Source: Fonsecaea monophora (taxonomy: Eukaryota > Ascomycota > Eurotiomycetes > Chaetothyriales > Herpotrichiellaceae). Taken from it: a stretch of DNA of 64,000 nucleotides. The stretch lies in NCBI RefSeq assembly GCF_001642475.1, contig NW_019174049.1, forward strand, positions 35,811-99,810, given 5' to 3'. Both the position numbers and the translations under genes were made by a program. Below are positions 31,751-42,251 of this stretch, in pieces; position 1 is the stretch's first letter, and each line of letters starts with the position of its first letter. Under the pieces are notes generated by a model. The model made no database searches, was not told where the DNA came from, and saw nothing but the letters and a program-made list of their open reading frames with translations.

Positions 31751-32360
31751 TTTAGAGGTCTGTCGTAAGTGCGCCGTTTTTCGGTACTGAGGAGAGGCTC
31801 TAGAACTGGAGGAGTATGAGTGTATGTATATCTTGAACATGGAGGCGCAGGTTGGGGAGGCAGTTCCGTCATTCTCTGCATCCCAGTTTGTCAGCCGACT
31901 TCGCTCCAGCAACCAGCCAATCGGCGGCGGCTGATTTCAACACGCACGTGACACAGCAACATTAACACGTGACAGCATTTTTTACACGTGACACAGATAA
32001 TGCAACTTTTTTGGTCTGATATGTTTCTTTATCTGCCTAGTGCTGGACGTAGACGAGGTAGACACATATGGAACGTGATGGCCTGGGCTCAAAACAAGTG
32101 CTGTCCGTGAGTGACTTGCTCAGCAGACAAATATCTCTGCACTTCTGACACTGGCATCAGCCAATTGTGTTGTCGCCATCAATCACATTTGCAGGCTAAA
32201 CAGGTCAACGCCGGCAGTCCAACTTTGCATATTTCGTTCAATTCTGCCGCAGCCTTCGATCATTTCTCTTGCCACCATAGTACCAACTTTCGCCTCAACC
32301 AAGGATTATGAGATCGGATTGGCTCCGCAACTAACTCAGCTCCGGACTCCTACCATCGCC
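31751..32360. other. Divergent ISA1/ARMH3 promoter
   Basis: 610 bases between two start codons on opposite strands. Contains the three CACGTG boxes described separately. No gene recognised. Confidence 0.6.
31945..31996. promoter_or_regulatory. Triple CACGTGACA (E-box/Cbf1-type) array
   Basis: Three CACGTG cores at 31945-31950, 31966-31971 and 31985-31990, each followed by ACA (two by ACACAG), with start-to-start distances of 21 and 19 bases, close to two helical turns. All have the same orientation of the asymmetric flank. CACGTG(AC) is the known site of bHLH regulators such as Cbf1 in fungi; occupancy here is inference. Lies about 195-250 bases upstream of ISA1 and about 365-415 upstream of the ARMH3 start. 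Confidence 0.6.
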
Positions 32361-34418
32361 ATGGAGACTCCCTTGACCCAACAAACGAGGCCAGACTCCT
32401 TCGAACCCAAAATCATCCAACTCTACCTCCATCTATTCAATGTTCTCGCAAATGAGGATGGTGATGAGTCGGTGCCATCCGAGGGGTTCTGGCGGGAGTT
32501 CTTCCTTCACAAGCCTGACAAGCAGCGTCTCTATGATATTCTCGAGCCCATGACAGCTTTCGACCTTGTCCATATGCAAGTATAGTCAGCTCTCACGCTT
32601 GCATCGGCCCCTTTCCCACGTCTAACGGCTATTTAGACGCAGATGAGGGTATTCTTCAAACGTGCCATAATTGAAGCGGGCTCGGGAGATTCCTCCCGGA
32701 ACGAAAATGCTTTTGACGTACGTTACTCTTGAATTTGCTCCTGATTAACGCATTGAAATTGACATCTTTAAGAACCTGACAGCTTTCCTGTGCGCCGTAT
32801 TCACGAAAAAGTACACGAACCCCAATACCGATGTGATCGAAGTACTTTCCGGGCTGGACACGATTGATATGTCAATGTCTGATCTCGTCCACATCCTTGA
32901 AACAACCATTCGCCAGGCGGACAAGGATTCGTTGCGAAGCAAAGCACTTGATACTGCCCTCGCACTGGTTGCCGGCGGCTTCCACTCAAGTCTGGTCACC
33001 TATTTCATGCACCGCGATCTCTTTTCGGCGTTGATGAAGGTAGGCACACTCCCTCTGACCAGAAGTTATTCTCATCTTCAATCCAGTATGTCCACGATAT
33101 ACCCGAATCTCCCACAACCAGCCTCAAAGCATCTATGGTCATTGGCATATTGTCCAGTTACAACAAATTCGAAGCTCAAAACGTGTACCAGAACCGGCTA
33201 GAAGACTTCGTCAACGAGGAAGCAATCAGACTTCTGGTTCGCAATTTTGCCATTGCATGTCTAGTCATACGTGACCAGTATGTGTCTGTTCAAGATGATT
33301 ATCCTGTACCGTGGAGTTTGAATTCGACGCTTGTCATGGTTGGACTTCGGTCGTTGTCAACTGACGCAAAGAAAGCAGCACCTCCATCAGAAGAGGAAGC
33401 CAAGGCTATGCTCCTTTCTCTACCCGGGGAAGATGCCGCTTGTATCCTTTCGCTGTACTCTTTCACCCAAGCAAACAAATTATTTGCTGCGAATCTTCTG
33501 AATCTACCTGCCGAGAAAGATAAGGAGACACCATTTTCTGCCTTCCTGTCAATGACCTCGTATATCTCACACCATGCCTATCGTGGCCCACGACAGTCAG
33601 CATACGCCGTCTTGAGCCTGCTGTCCATCAGGATCATCGTGGAAGACCCTGCACTGGTCAAAAAAATTTGTTCGCTGGATGCAAAAGCGTTATTTCGACT
33701 ATGTCGTCAAAGGCCACCTCACCTTCCATTGGTCACATCTGCAAGGATCCCTGCGACTGCCATTCTGGATGTATGTACCGATATTCTTAGCCACAACCTA
33801 AGAAAGAGACTGGACGTCCGCCTGTACAGCCTTGCGCTGGGCATCATACTACGTATTGTTACCCACCTCGAACAGACCAAGACACGCCTTCAGCATCATT
33901 GGGCGTATATTTGGGGCTCGCTCTTGTCACTCATGCGGTTTCTCACGCAGTATGCCGCCGACCTGAAACACCTCAGAGACATTCGGGAAGACTTGTGTGC
34001 GACGCTTGCGAGTCTAACTGCATTCTGTTTGGCAAAGGGTGACGGTTTTCTACCTGATCCGGCCAGTTTCGATGACTTTTTCTACAAGCTCATTGAGGGA
34101 AACGAAGTTCTGTACAGATTCAAACAGTCATATTGCGATGGGGGTCCCCAGTCCGACACCCTGAAGCGATCGGTCGAGGCCCTGATTAGCGTCTCATCTC
34201 ATTATCACGAATTATTGAAAGCACAGCATGGCAAGAAGACGCATCAGTCGCCAGCCGCGATTCAGAAGGTCATCAAAGAAGGTTATGAGACGTTGAACCT
34301 AGAAGCTGATGAAGGGTTCGGCCGATGGGAGAAGTGGCGTGAAAGCGATTGGAAAGCCGACCTGAAGAAGATGATCAGAGTTGCTGTTGAAGACGCCAGA
34401 ATCTTTGCGCTGAGGTGA
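32361..34418 (+). CDS. ARMH3-like (DUF1741) armadillo-like helical protein, 632 aa
   Basis: Four exons: 32361-32579, 32637-32717, 32773-33039, 33087-34418 (introns of 57, 55 and 47 nt, all phase 0). The start is the first ATG in frame (METPLTQQTRPDSFEPKII). The protein is all-helical without membrane segments. It carries the pattern of fungal relatives of human C10orf76/ARMH3: FWREFFLHKPDKQRLYDIL at the N-terminus, LTAFLCAVF, YFMHRDLFSALMK, SYNKFEAQNVYQNRL and FRLCRQRPPHLPL. In animals this family binds the Golgi PI4-kinase PI4KB/GBF1 pathway; a role in Golgi or lipid kinase control here is inferred from homology only. Confidence 0.85.
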
Positions 34419-36769
34419 CAACCGGACGCAGGATATCGTGGTAAGGCTACTATTAAATGCGTCGGTTGCGAGCATCGTGCCCAACCCGTTGACACGGCTA
34501 ATTTGAAGGATGTCTCTGGCTTCACACCTGGACTATGCGGAGGAGGAGGTGCTGATGTGCGACGACCCTCTATGACAAGTCCAACCACGCCAGACTAATA
34601 AAGTGGGTTCTACCGAGCTACAAGCTCGTGGACAGGGGAATCAACAAGTACGTGTGCGACATGAGATTTATGGGCTGGTGTGGGAAAGGCCGAATGGTGC
34701 TCGCTCTGAGCGTCACTAGGTCAAGTCCCTGTCTCAAGTCTCGATATCAGTCCCGGCAGCCTGGCATCTGTGACGGTGTCGAATTTCAATGGCAACAAGA
34801 CCACAGCGTCGGGGACGGATTGGTACGATATATTGTCAAGAGTGTACATTCCATAGCTATGATGATGTGTCAGTTGTCGTGGAACAAGCTGACACAGACA
34901 CGGATATTATCACGTGGACCCCACGTGGAATCCATCCCCCTGTACCCTTTATCGAGCACCATGAGTAATTAATTACTAGGTAGCTCATCCTCAATAGTCC
35001 CGCTTCCTGTCAAGCCTGTCAACTGCCAACCTCTTAGCGCCGGAGTCCAACAACCCCGCTATCGGAGCCCCTTTTTCTCCCACTGGCGTCCGCCACGAGG
35101 CTCCAAACTCACCACCGCCTCAGATAGTCTCATCAACGGACTTTGCGTGGATTTCTGTCCCAAGGTGTACACGTACGTACTCGTACGCACATCCGATCCA
35201 AGGAAAATCGAGCGGCGCGCAAAATCAACAGAACGGTATGTGTACGCGGATGAAGCCCGCGGAGGAAAGTTCTACTGCTTGCCAGACGTAGGTAGGTTTC
35301 TTATGCAGGACTGGGACAGGAAAGCAGGGCCTGGGGGAGGGGGGAATATTTCGTCTTGGAACAAACCCCAAGCACAAAAATGGGTATTCGATACAGATAA
35401 TATTATTATCACCCAGGCATGTCCCAAAAATGCATCCAAGAGACGAGACTGGTGCCTTTAGCGTGTAGCCTTACCGAGTCATTCATCTGTCGGTGAGGCG
35501 GGTCTAGAAGTGCCTGTAGGACTCAAATCATCAAAAGGAGTAAAGACAAATCTCCGAGATAGTTCTGTTTTCTCACAAAATCTCACTTTAGTACGACAAA
35601 ACGTTTGGGGTAGCGGTTCGTACAAGAGAAATGATACGCGAAGATCTCTTTACGTGTCTCGCTCTTGTGGCCTCCTCGTGCTCCTCCTTACCAAATATTG
35701 GCCCCCCTTTTGGGTGGCCCCTTTGAAGAATCGTGCAAAGCTGCCGACTCGTCAGAAGCCGAAGAGCCAGACCCAGTCCGGGCCCGAGTGTGGGAGTGTG
35801 ACCGAGGGGGGCTTGGAGGGGGCACCACGCGGGCGGGTGGGAAGGAGTGTGTTTCCTCGCATGTCTCGGGCATTGAGAGTTTTCTGAGGTGCGGATCTAG
35901 GGCTCTCACAAAGGTCAGAGTCTCATTCCCGGTTTGGTGTAGGAAGGAAATAAGCAAGACTCCCGAAAGAGACGGTGCGAGCAGGATAATGCTGTCGCGG
36001 TAGATGTGAAAGGGAATAGAGAAAAGAAATCATGGCCCCCAATCACTCAATCAAGTCATGTTCAGCGATTATTCGGAACCCGGGGCGGTGAGAAGATCTC
36101 ACAAGTTCCCAACGTCGACCCCAAGACCGAAAGGGCCACCTAGACATCTGCAGGTGGCTACCAGGTGCACCTTTTCGGGGTGTGATGCCCCCTGTTCATC
36201 CTCCCCCCCTGTGGCTATGCGTTAGTGCACAGCGGCCCTAAAGGTAGGCAAGGGACGGTCTCGGTAGGCACAAAGGGAAAACAGCAGGCGGTGGTGGCAC
36301 CAACTGGACGGTAGTGAGTCGTTAAGATGCCCCTCCTTCCACTAGTTCGCACCTGGAAGATCCCCGTCAACCAGTGACAGCCGCCCCTCAGCGTCGGGCC
36401 CCTGGCAATAACTGGGAGACCCTGAACGCCCCTCATTAGTGGCCGCTACGCCAACTAGGCCGATCGCCGTCCCCCACTCAGAGCATTAGCTGCGGCTGAT
36501 GGACTGTTAAAAATAATATTTCCAATCGAACTTTTTTGGTGGAGGGAGGACGGAGAGGGGGGAGGGGGACACAAACAATCACCACCCCTTATCCTAACAC
36601 CGTGACCTTTTTTGTTCAATAAAACTCATTTTCCTCGTCTTGACTCCTTTCTTCCTCAAGTGCTGTACATATCCCCCCCTTTTGCTCTCATCTATTGCAA
36701 CCTTTTGGATACTCCTTTCCTACCCTTTGCTCAATTTCCAACACATCCCTCCACACCGCCTCCTCCAAT
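34419..36769. other. Long non-coding stretch upstream of the melanin reductase
   Basis: 2.35 kb. ORFs on both strands (for example 35510-35887) are Arg/Pro-rich by composition and unsupported. Includes purine-rich runs (36539-36569), C-runs near 36190 and a pyrimidine-rich leader 36640-36765 just before the reductase start. Much of it may be promoter and 5' leader, possibly with an undetected non-coding RNA. Confidence 0.45.
36539..36569. promoter_or_regulatory. Purine-rich tract in melanin-reductase promoter
   Basis: About 30 bases almost entirely G and A, followed at about 36584 by an ACCCCTTATCC element. It lies roughly 200 bases before the ATG. CCCCT is the core of the STRE stress element in fungi; functional relevance is inference. 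Confidence 0.3.
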
Positions 36770-37776
36770 ATGTCTAAACGAAACTCGACCAGACTTGCCA
36801 ATGGCGCTGCGTCCGCTGCCGACCAGCCTGTCCCTAGCTACCTCCTCACTGGCAAAGTTGCTCTTGTAACTGGATCAGGTACGTCTCAGAAAAGAGAGGG
36901 TTGAGTCCCGGTTCGAAGGCCACCAACAGCTTTCCCCTTGGGAAAGAAACGTTCGACCTGGCTCTTCACCGCCTCTTCCCACACCCGAAAAGATGGGAGC
37001 GAAAGGAAGACAAAGGCTAACAGATTGGGCACAAAACAGGGCGAGGAATGGGTCGTGAGACTGCTCTCGAACTTGCCCGTCGTGGCGCCGACGTTGTCGT
37101 CAATTACGCCAACTCCTCCAAGGCTGCCGACGAGCTGGTCGATGAGATCAAGGCTCTCGGCCGCGACGCCATCGCCGTCAAAGCCAACGTATCCGATGTC
37201 TCACAGATTGTCGACATGTTCGAGCAGGCCAAGAAGCACTTTGGCAAGCTGGACATCGTGGTCTCAAACTCGGGTGTCGTTTCCTTCGGTCACTTGAAGG
37301 ACGTTACCCCAGAAGAATTCGACCGTGTCTTCAACATTAACACCCGAGGCCAATTCTTCGTGGCCCGGGAAGCCTACAAGAACCTCGAGGTCGGTGGCCG
37401 TATCATCCTGATGGGTTCCATCACCGGCCAGGCCAAGGGTGTCCCCAAGCACGCCGTTTACTCGGGCTCAAAGGGTGCCATTGAGACCTTTGTCCGCTGC
37501 ATGGCTATCGACTGCGGTGACAAGAAGATCACCGTCAACGCCGTTGCCCCCGGTGGTATCAAGACCGATATGTACCACGCCGTCTGCAGAGAGTACATTC
37601 CCAACGGTATGAACCTGTCGGATGACCAGGTCGACGAGTACGCCGCCACATGGTCGCCCATGAACCGTGTCGGCCAGCCCATTGATGTTGCCCGTGTCAC
37701 CTGCTTCCTTGCCTCCCAAGACGGCGAGTGGGTGAACGGCAAGGTCATCGGCATTGACGGTGCCGCCTGCATGTAA
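36770..37776 (+). CDS. DHN-melanin tetra/trihydroxynaphthalene reductase (SDR), 281 aa
   Basis: Two exons, 36770-36878 and 37040-37776, with a 161-nt intron (phase 1) inside the cofactor-binding motif. The protein is a classical SDR that uses NADPH to reduce polyhydroxynaphthalenes to scytalone or vermelone in dihydroxynaphthalene melanin synthesis. Seen in sequence: VALVTGSGRGMGRE (TGxxxGxG), FGKLDIVVSNSGVVSFGH, VTPEEFDRVFNINTRGQFFV, catalytic Ser in LMGSITGQ, YSGSKGA (YxxxK), NAVAPGGIKTDMYHAVCREY, and the terminal IDGAACM, which matches naphthol reductases rather than other SDRs. Length is as expected (about 283). A polyketide synthase or scytalone dehydratase is not nearby, so the pathway genes are dispersed or outside the window. 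Symbols used in other fungi include BRN1 and arp2. Confidence 0.9.
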
Positions 37777-38242
37777 AGTGCCAGAAACAGCAAAGACAAG
37801 AGTTTTGGATCTGACCCAGACATGACATGAGAAGACGGAATGGGTGGAGCAAGAGAGGGAGCAGTACCACAATTATTTTTCCTGCAAGAGAAGCAAGCAC
37901 GCTGTGAGAGATTAGATGGGAAGGGATCCGACATGTTTTTTCCACCTGGATTGATGATATTTTATGACTCGCAAAGATTTGAATTGGTCAATGTTCAGGG
38001 AAAGGAGGGAAAAAGAGAAGGAAGCTTCTTGCGGTCGGATCGTTCTCTGCCAGCCATATATTGGGTATCTATTCATTTCTCATCCTATCTCGGGAATCCA
38101 CAGCATCTGAACGCGAGCGTCTATTCGGAAAAAGAAAAGTGATGTCGTTGTCCTTGTCATTGTCGTTGTTGTCAGGCGCAGGAGTTTTACAACCTACAGA
38201 AGACAGTGCTTTCCATAGCTTTAGCTTGGTAGCTTGGACACC

Positions 38243-38270
38243 CAGTATTCCTAGTATTCCTAGTATTATA
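38243..38270. repeat. AGTATTCCT tandem repeat
   Basis: Nearly three copies of a 9-base unit (AGTATTCCT) in direct repeat. Confidence 0.6.
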
Positions 38271-38642
38271 GACAAACAAACGGGGGCCGAACTTCCATCC
38301 ATTTCCGTCACAGGTCTATTTATCTAGGGAACGTGCAGCGCGTTAATTAAGACGCTTTTCGACTTTCCTTTTTCAGCAAATACCAAACAAACAATAAAAT
38401 AATCATGTCAATGATTACTTACCACAGCACCTTTATCCTTATCCTCACTATATCCCCGCGTGCTCCTCCCACTGCTCCGCCTCTGTTCGTGTTACCGTTA
38501 CCGGTATACCGATTTTTTTTTTTCTATGATTCTATCTACAAAGGTTCCATATTGACCGACTCGACCCAACCAAGCAGGAGGCAGGAGTCAGGACTCCGGC
38601 GTTGGCGTTCCAGAATCCCAATCCCTTGCTGAACACCAAGCT

Positions 38643-38670
38643 ATGTACGTACGTATGTACGTATGTACAC
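38643..38670. repeat. GTAC/GTAT tetranucleotide microsatellite
   Basis: Alternating ATGTACGT-type units with palindromic GTAC steps, about 28 bases long. Confidence 0.65.
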
Positions 38671-38918
38671 AAATAGGTAGGAATGGGGGAGGTAATTCCC
38701 TCTCCGGGGTTTGTACTATTAACGTTCGAACTGGGGAGGTGGAGGATGGTGGAGGAAGAGTGATCAAGTGATCAATGAATGGTGTCACATCCTCCCTCCA
38801 TAGTCCTGACTGTGGGTTCTTGTCCCCTGAAAGGCTTTCGGCTATGATCTCTATCTCTGACTATCACTCTCTCTCTCACGCTTGAAAGACCTCTGTCTAG
38901 CTTCCCAGTCCTGTCGGC

Positions 38919-40901
38919 TTACTTCCCCCTCGCTTTCGCAATTAACCGCTCGTCCAGCGCGTACGGCTCTCCGTCTTCTGCTCCAAACACCACGTCGTCC
39001 TGCAAATACACCAGGATTCCCCGATTGCGCCTCTCGGCGTCCTGCAGGCGGAACAACAGCCGGCCGAACGCGTCGGATTTATGCGACGTCTGTAGGAGCA
39101 GGTTGTGCTCCGAACACCATTCCTCGACGAGCGATCTGAATGTCATCTCCTCCATCGCCTCGGTGAGGCCAGCCGTCGTGGTGGAGGCGGCGGTACGTGG
39201 CGCGGCAGGGGTGGCGGAGGGCAGCAGTTTGGGTTTCCTCGACCCGAGCAGCGGTTTCCAATGCGACCACGACTCGGCATCGACTTTGGACTTGACCAGG
39301 GATCTCAGTTCGGGGAACCGCTCGAGGTCGAGCGTCTCGGAAGAGATAAGCGTCCACCAATCGAAGAGCCAAGTGTGCATGTCCGGAGCTCTGCTGGACT
39401 TTTTGCTTCTGCCACTGCCAAAAGTGCCTGGATCGAGCGACTTGGGAAATCGTTTGACAGCCTCGATTAACCGCGGAACAACGGTTTCATGCAGGATCTT
39501 GTGGACGAGGAAAGGGGGAAGTAGTGGCGTCCAAGCATCAATCAAATTGTACGCCGGGTCTGGGTCGTAAATGTCCCATTCCTTGGACAGCGCCGTGCGT
39601 ATGCGCGGGTACCAGTGCAACAGGAGCAATGACTCAAAGTAGGTGGTTCGTTTGCGGTGGCGGGAAGATCTTGATTTGTCAATTTCAAGGAGCTGATCAA
39701 TCGACTTCAGGGACTCAAGGAGGTGAGTGGGATCAGAAAGAGGATCCCATTCAACCATTTCACGCCTGAAGGGGGTTTCGAGGCAGGAAGCAGTGAGTTC
39801 AGGAAGTGAGAGTTCAGAGATATAATTGACAAAGCGGACTTGGATGTCCTGTAGGCGGGTTATAGAGGAGTTCCAGTCCCGGGGTTCACTCGAGTCGTCC
39901 ACATTGACCCGCTCAAATGCCGAAATGATGTCGTTGTAGCGTTGTATTTCTTCTTCGTGCAATGCCAATGCAGCGCCCAGCTGCATTTGTTCCTGCTCCA
40001 GATGGGTTTCTTGGTCCTTTGTCGAGTCCCAAGCGTCGGCAAAAGCCTGCAACTGGAGCTTTATGCGGGAAGTGGCTTTTGCAGCTTCGAGAGCCGGTGA
40101 TGGTGAGGCTTCTCTGGTAGGCGTCGAGAAGCCCGACAAGGAGGTGACAGTCTTGGTTTCGGCTCCAGTTGCATCGACAATGATCTGTTTCATTGCCTCG
40201 GGGACGTGGAGGCCCCTCGATTCGATTGCGGCGACAGCATATTTGGCCTTCGGGGGTGCCTTGATTCGTGGTGTGCTTGTGCCGGGTGTCGAACCTTTAG
40301 AAGAGGTCTTGTCCTTTCCTGCGTCTTGTTTCCTGCGAGCAGGTTCTGGTGTGCCGCTTCCCTGGCCCAAACCAGCCCGACTCTGTAGTACTTTGGCCTG
40401 AATAGGCGCTGTGATTCCTTGTCCTGATTTCCCTAGACCTTGGCCTTCGACATACCCTTGTTTGGCCATCATCCGCGCCGCAAAGGAATTTTTGTTCATG
40501 CGGCCACCGACACCAAATGCTGAAGGACCCATGCGGACAGGCTTTTCTGATTGTCTTTGGGGAGACATGTCCATGGGCGAAGTGTCTCTTTCTGCCCCTG
40601 CTTCGTCGTCGTTGTATTCGCCTATATTGAAGGCGGTTCGAAACCCACTCATACCAGCGCCCATTCCCAGGCCCATACGCATGGAAGGTCTTTCGTCGTC
40701 AACATCTTCTTCATCTTCATCTTCTCCGTCTTTTGCCTCGTCCTGCCCCTCCTCTTGACCAGTAGATTTGACGAACCCCAGCCCACGATTGCGCAATATC
40801 TTTGTCGTCTTCCTTCTTTTATGTGGTCGCTCATCGTCAGATTCATCGTCCTCGTAGTCGCGAAGGTTGAAGGGTTGATCGTCTTCCGAAGAGTCGCTCA
40901 T
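38919..40901 (-). CDS. G-patch splicing factor, NTR1/TFIP11 type, 660 aa
   Basis: Intronless. A very acidic N-terminus (SDSSEDDQPFNLRDYEDDE; then DEDEEDVDDERP) contains a basic patch KRRKTTK. A FGVGGRMNKNSFAARMMAKQG stretch leads into a G-patch (GYVEGQGLGKSGQGITAPIQ, near residues 149-168), the module that activates a DEAH helicase (Prp43) during spliceosome disassembly. The rest is the GCFC helical region of the tuftelin-interacting family (FETPFRREMVEWDPL-like section, LLHWYPRIRTALSKEWD, AWTPLLPPFLVHKILHETVVPRL, WLFDWWTLI). Length is slightly below the usual 750-900. Convergent with the melanin reductase and divergent from SOD2. Confidence 0.9.
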   Translation of the reverse strand: MSDSSEDDQPFNLRDYEDDESDDERPHKRRKTTKILRNRGLGFVKSTGQEEGQDEAKDGEDEDEEDVDDERPSMRMGLGMGAGMSGFRTAFNIGEYNDDEAGAERDTSPMDMSPQRQSEKPVRMGPSAFGVGGRMNKNSFAARMMAKQGYVEGQGLGKSGQGITAPIQAKVLQSRAGLGQGSGTPEPARRKQDAGKDKTSSKGSTPGTSTPRIKAPPKAKYAVAAIESRGLHVPEAMKQIIVDATGAETKTVTSLSGFSTPTREASPSPALEAAKATSRIKLQLQAFADAWDSTKDQETHLEQEQMQLGAALALHEEEIQRYNDIISAFERVNVDDSSEPRDWNSSITRLQDIQVRFVNYISELSLPELTASCLETPFRREMVEWDPLSDPTHLLESLKSIDQLLEIDKSRSSRHRKRTTYFESLLLLHWYPRIRTALSKEWDIYDPDPAYNLIDAWTPLLPPFLVHKILHETVVPRLIEAVKRFPKSLDPGTFGSGRSKKSSRAPDMHTWLFDWWTLISSETLDLERFPELRSLVKSKVDAESWSHWKPLLGSRKPKLLPSATPAAPRTAASTTTAGLTEAMEEMTFRSLVEEWCSEHNLLLQTSHKSDAFGRLLFRLQDAERRNRGILVYLQDDVVFGAEDGEPYALDERLIAKARGK

Positions 40902-41298
40902 GTTGCCACGGCATCAGGATCTAGGGCGGAAAAGAAGGCTGTCTTTTGAGGGCTGTTTGTCGGTATGAATGGTCTGGGCAAAATGACTTCGCATGCGCAA
41001 GATGTCGCGTGTAGTAGAAGACGTCGTGGCACATGCAAGAGAGTTGTCGATCTCCGATCTGATCTGCCTGCGCATAAAAAGTTCTGGGCGACTCCATCGT
41101 GGAGGCCGAAATTCGTACGAGGATTTCCGGAATAGGCACAGTGATGTAATTCGGTGCAGCTCCATTTCGAACTCTCCAATTCCAATAAACACCGGCTACG
41201 GAGCACCTCATCATTCAGTTTCAACTCCCTTTCTCAGAAGTCTCTGCCTCTTCTGTACCTGGTCAATTGGTTGCCTTTTCACAGCAATTGTCTCAAAC
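40902..41298. other. Divergent promoter between NTR1-like gene and SOD2
   Basis: 397 bases between two start codons. Pyrimidine-rich leader toward SOD2 (41215-41290). No gene recognised. Confidence 0.5.
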
Positions 41299-42117
41299 AT
41301 GGCCTCGCTATTCCGCTCTGTCGCCCGTCCCTCCACCCTCAGAGCTATTGGAGCTACCCATCCTGCCCGATGCCTGACTACGGCCGATAAAACCTTTATT
41401 CGGACGAAGGCAACCCTCCCAGACCTTTCCTGTAAGTGAAGCCTTCGGGAGATCCGTCGCATCTACCTCGTCAAGCCAAGCTGACACCTCAACCAGACGA
41501 CTATGGTGCCCTGGAACCCGCCATCTCCGGCAAGATCATGGAGCTGCACCACAGCAAACACCACCAGACCTACGTGAACTCCTACAACGATGCCGCAGAC
41601 AAGTACGCTGCCGCCGAAGCAAAGGACGACATTGCCGCGAAAATTGCTCTCCAGCCGCTGATCAACTTCCACGGCGGTGGCCACGTCAATCACTCCTTGT
41701 TCTGGGAGAACCTCGCGCCCAAGAACTCCGGCGGCGGCGAACCCCCTTCGGGAGAGTTGGCAAAGGTGATCGATACCACATATGGGAGCTTGGAAGAGTT
41801 GAAGAAGAAGTTCAATGCAGCTTTGGCCGGCATTCAAGGTTCTGGCTGGGCTTGGCTGGTCAAGGACACCCAGACCGGCAACATCTCGATTCAGACATAT
41901 GCGAATCAGGATCCGGTCGTCGGCCGATACAAGCCATTGCTGGGCGTTGATGCGTGGGAGCATGCTGTAAGAGGGAACCCATGTCATTCTGCAAGGTCTT
42001 GGAGTTGCTAACAATACCCAGTACTATCTCCAGTACCAGAACCGAAAGGCCGAGTACTTCAGCGCCATCTGGGATGTCATCAACTGGAAGGCTGCTGAAA
42101 AGAGATTTGCCAGCTAA
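41299..42117 (+). CDS. SOD2: Mitochondrial manganese superoxide dismutase
   Basis: Three exons: 41299-41431, 41497-41966, 42022-42117 (introns of 65 and 55 nt). 232 residues. The first ~40 residues form a mitochondrial presequence rich in Arg/Ser/Ala (MASLFRSVARPSTLRAI). The mature enzyme shows the Mn/Fe-SOD ligands: His in MELHHSKHHQTYV, His in VNHSLFWENLAP, Asp and His in LLGVDAWEHAYYLQYQNRKAEYF. FNAALAGIQGSGWAWLV and the GGGHVNH glycine stretch are family typical. It removes matrix superoxide. The second intron falls exactly after WEHA, a frequent position in filamentous ascomycetes. Confidence 0.95.
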
Positions 42118-42251
42118 ACAGGTCGCAGAACTGAGATAATGTATAGCACGAGCATGTAATCCAATGAATCCTACAAGCGACGAGCAATGTGACTTTTCTT
42201 TGAGCTTGAGTGCTCAAGGATAGGAGAACAAGGTTTTCTTCTGACTGACTC

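Larger units (their letters stand above)
37777..38918. other. Intergenic, convergent gene ends
   Basis: No gene recognised. Contains several short tandem repeats (about 38148-38176, 38243-38270, 38643-38670). Confidence 0.5.
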
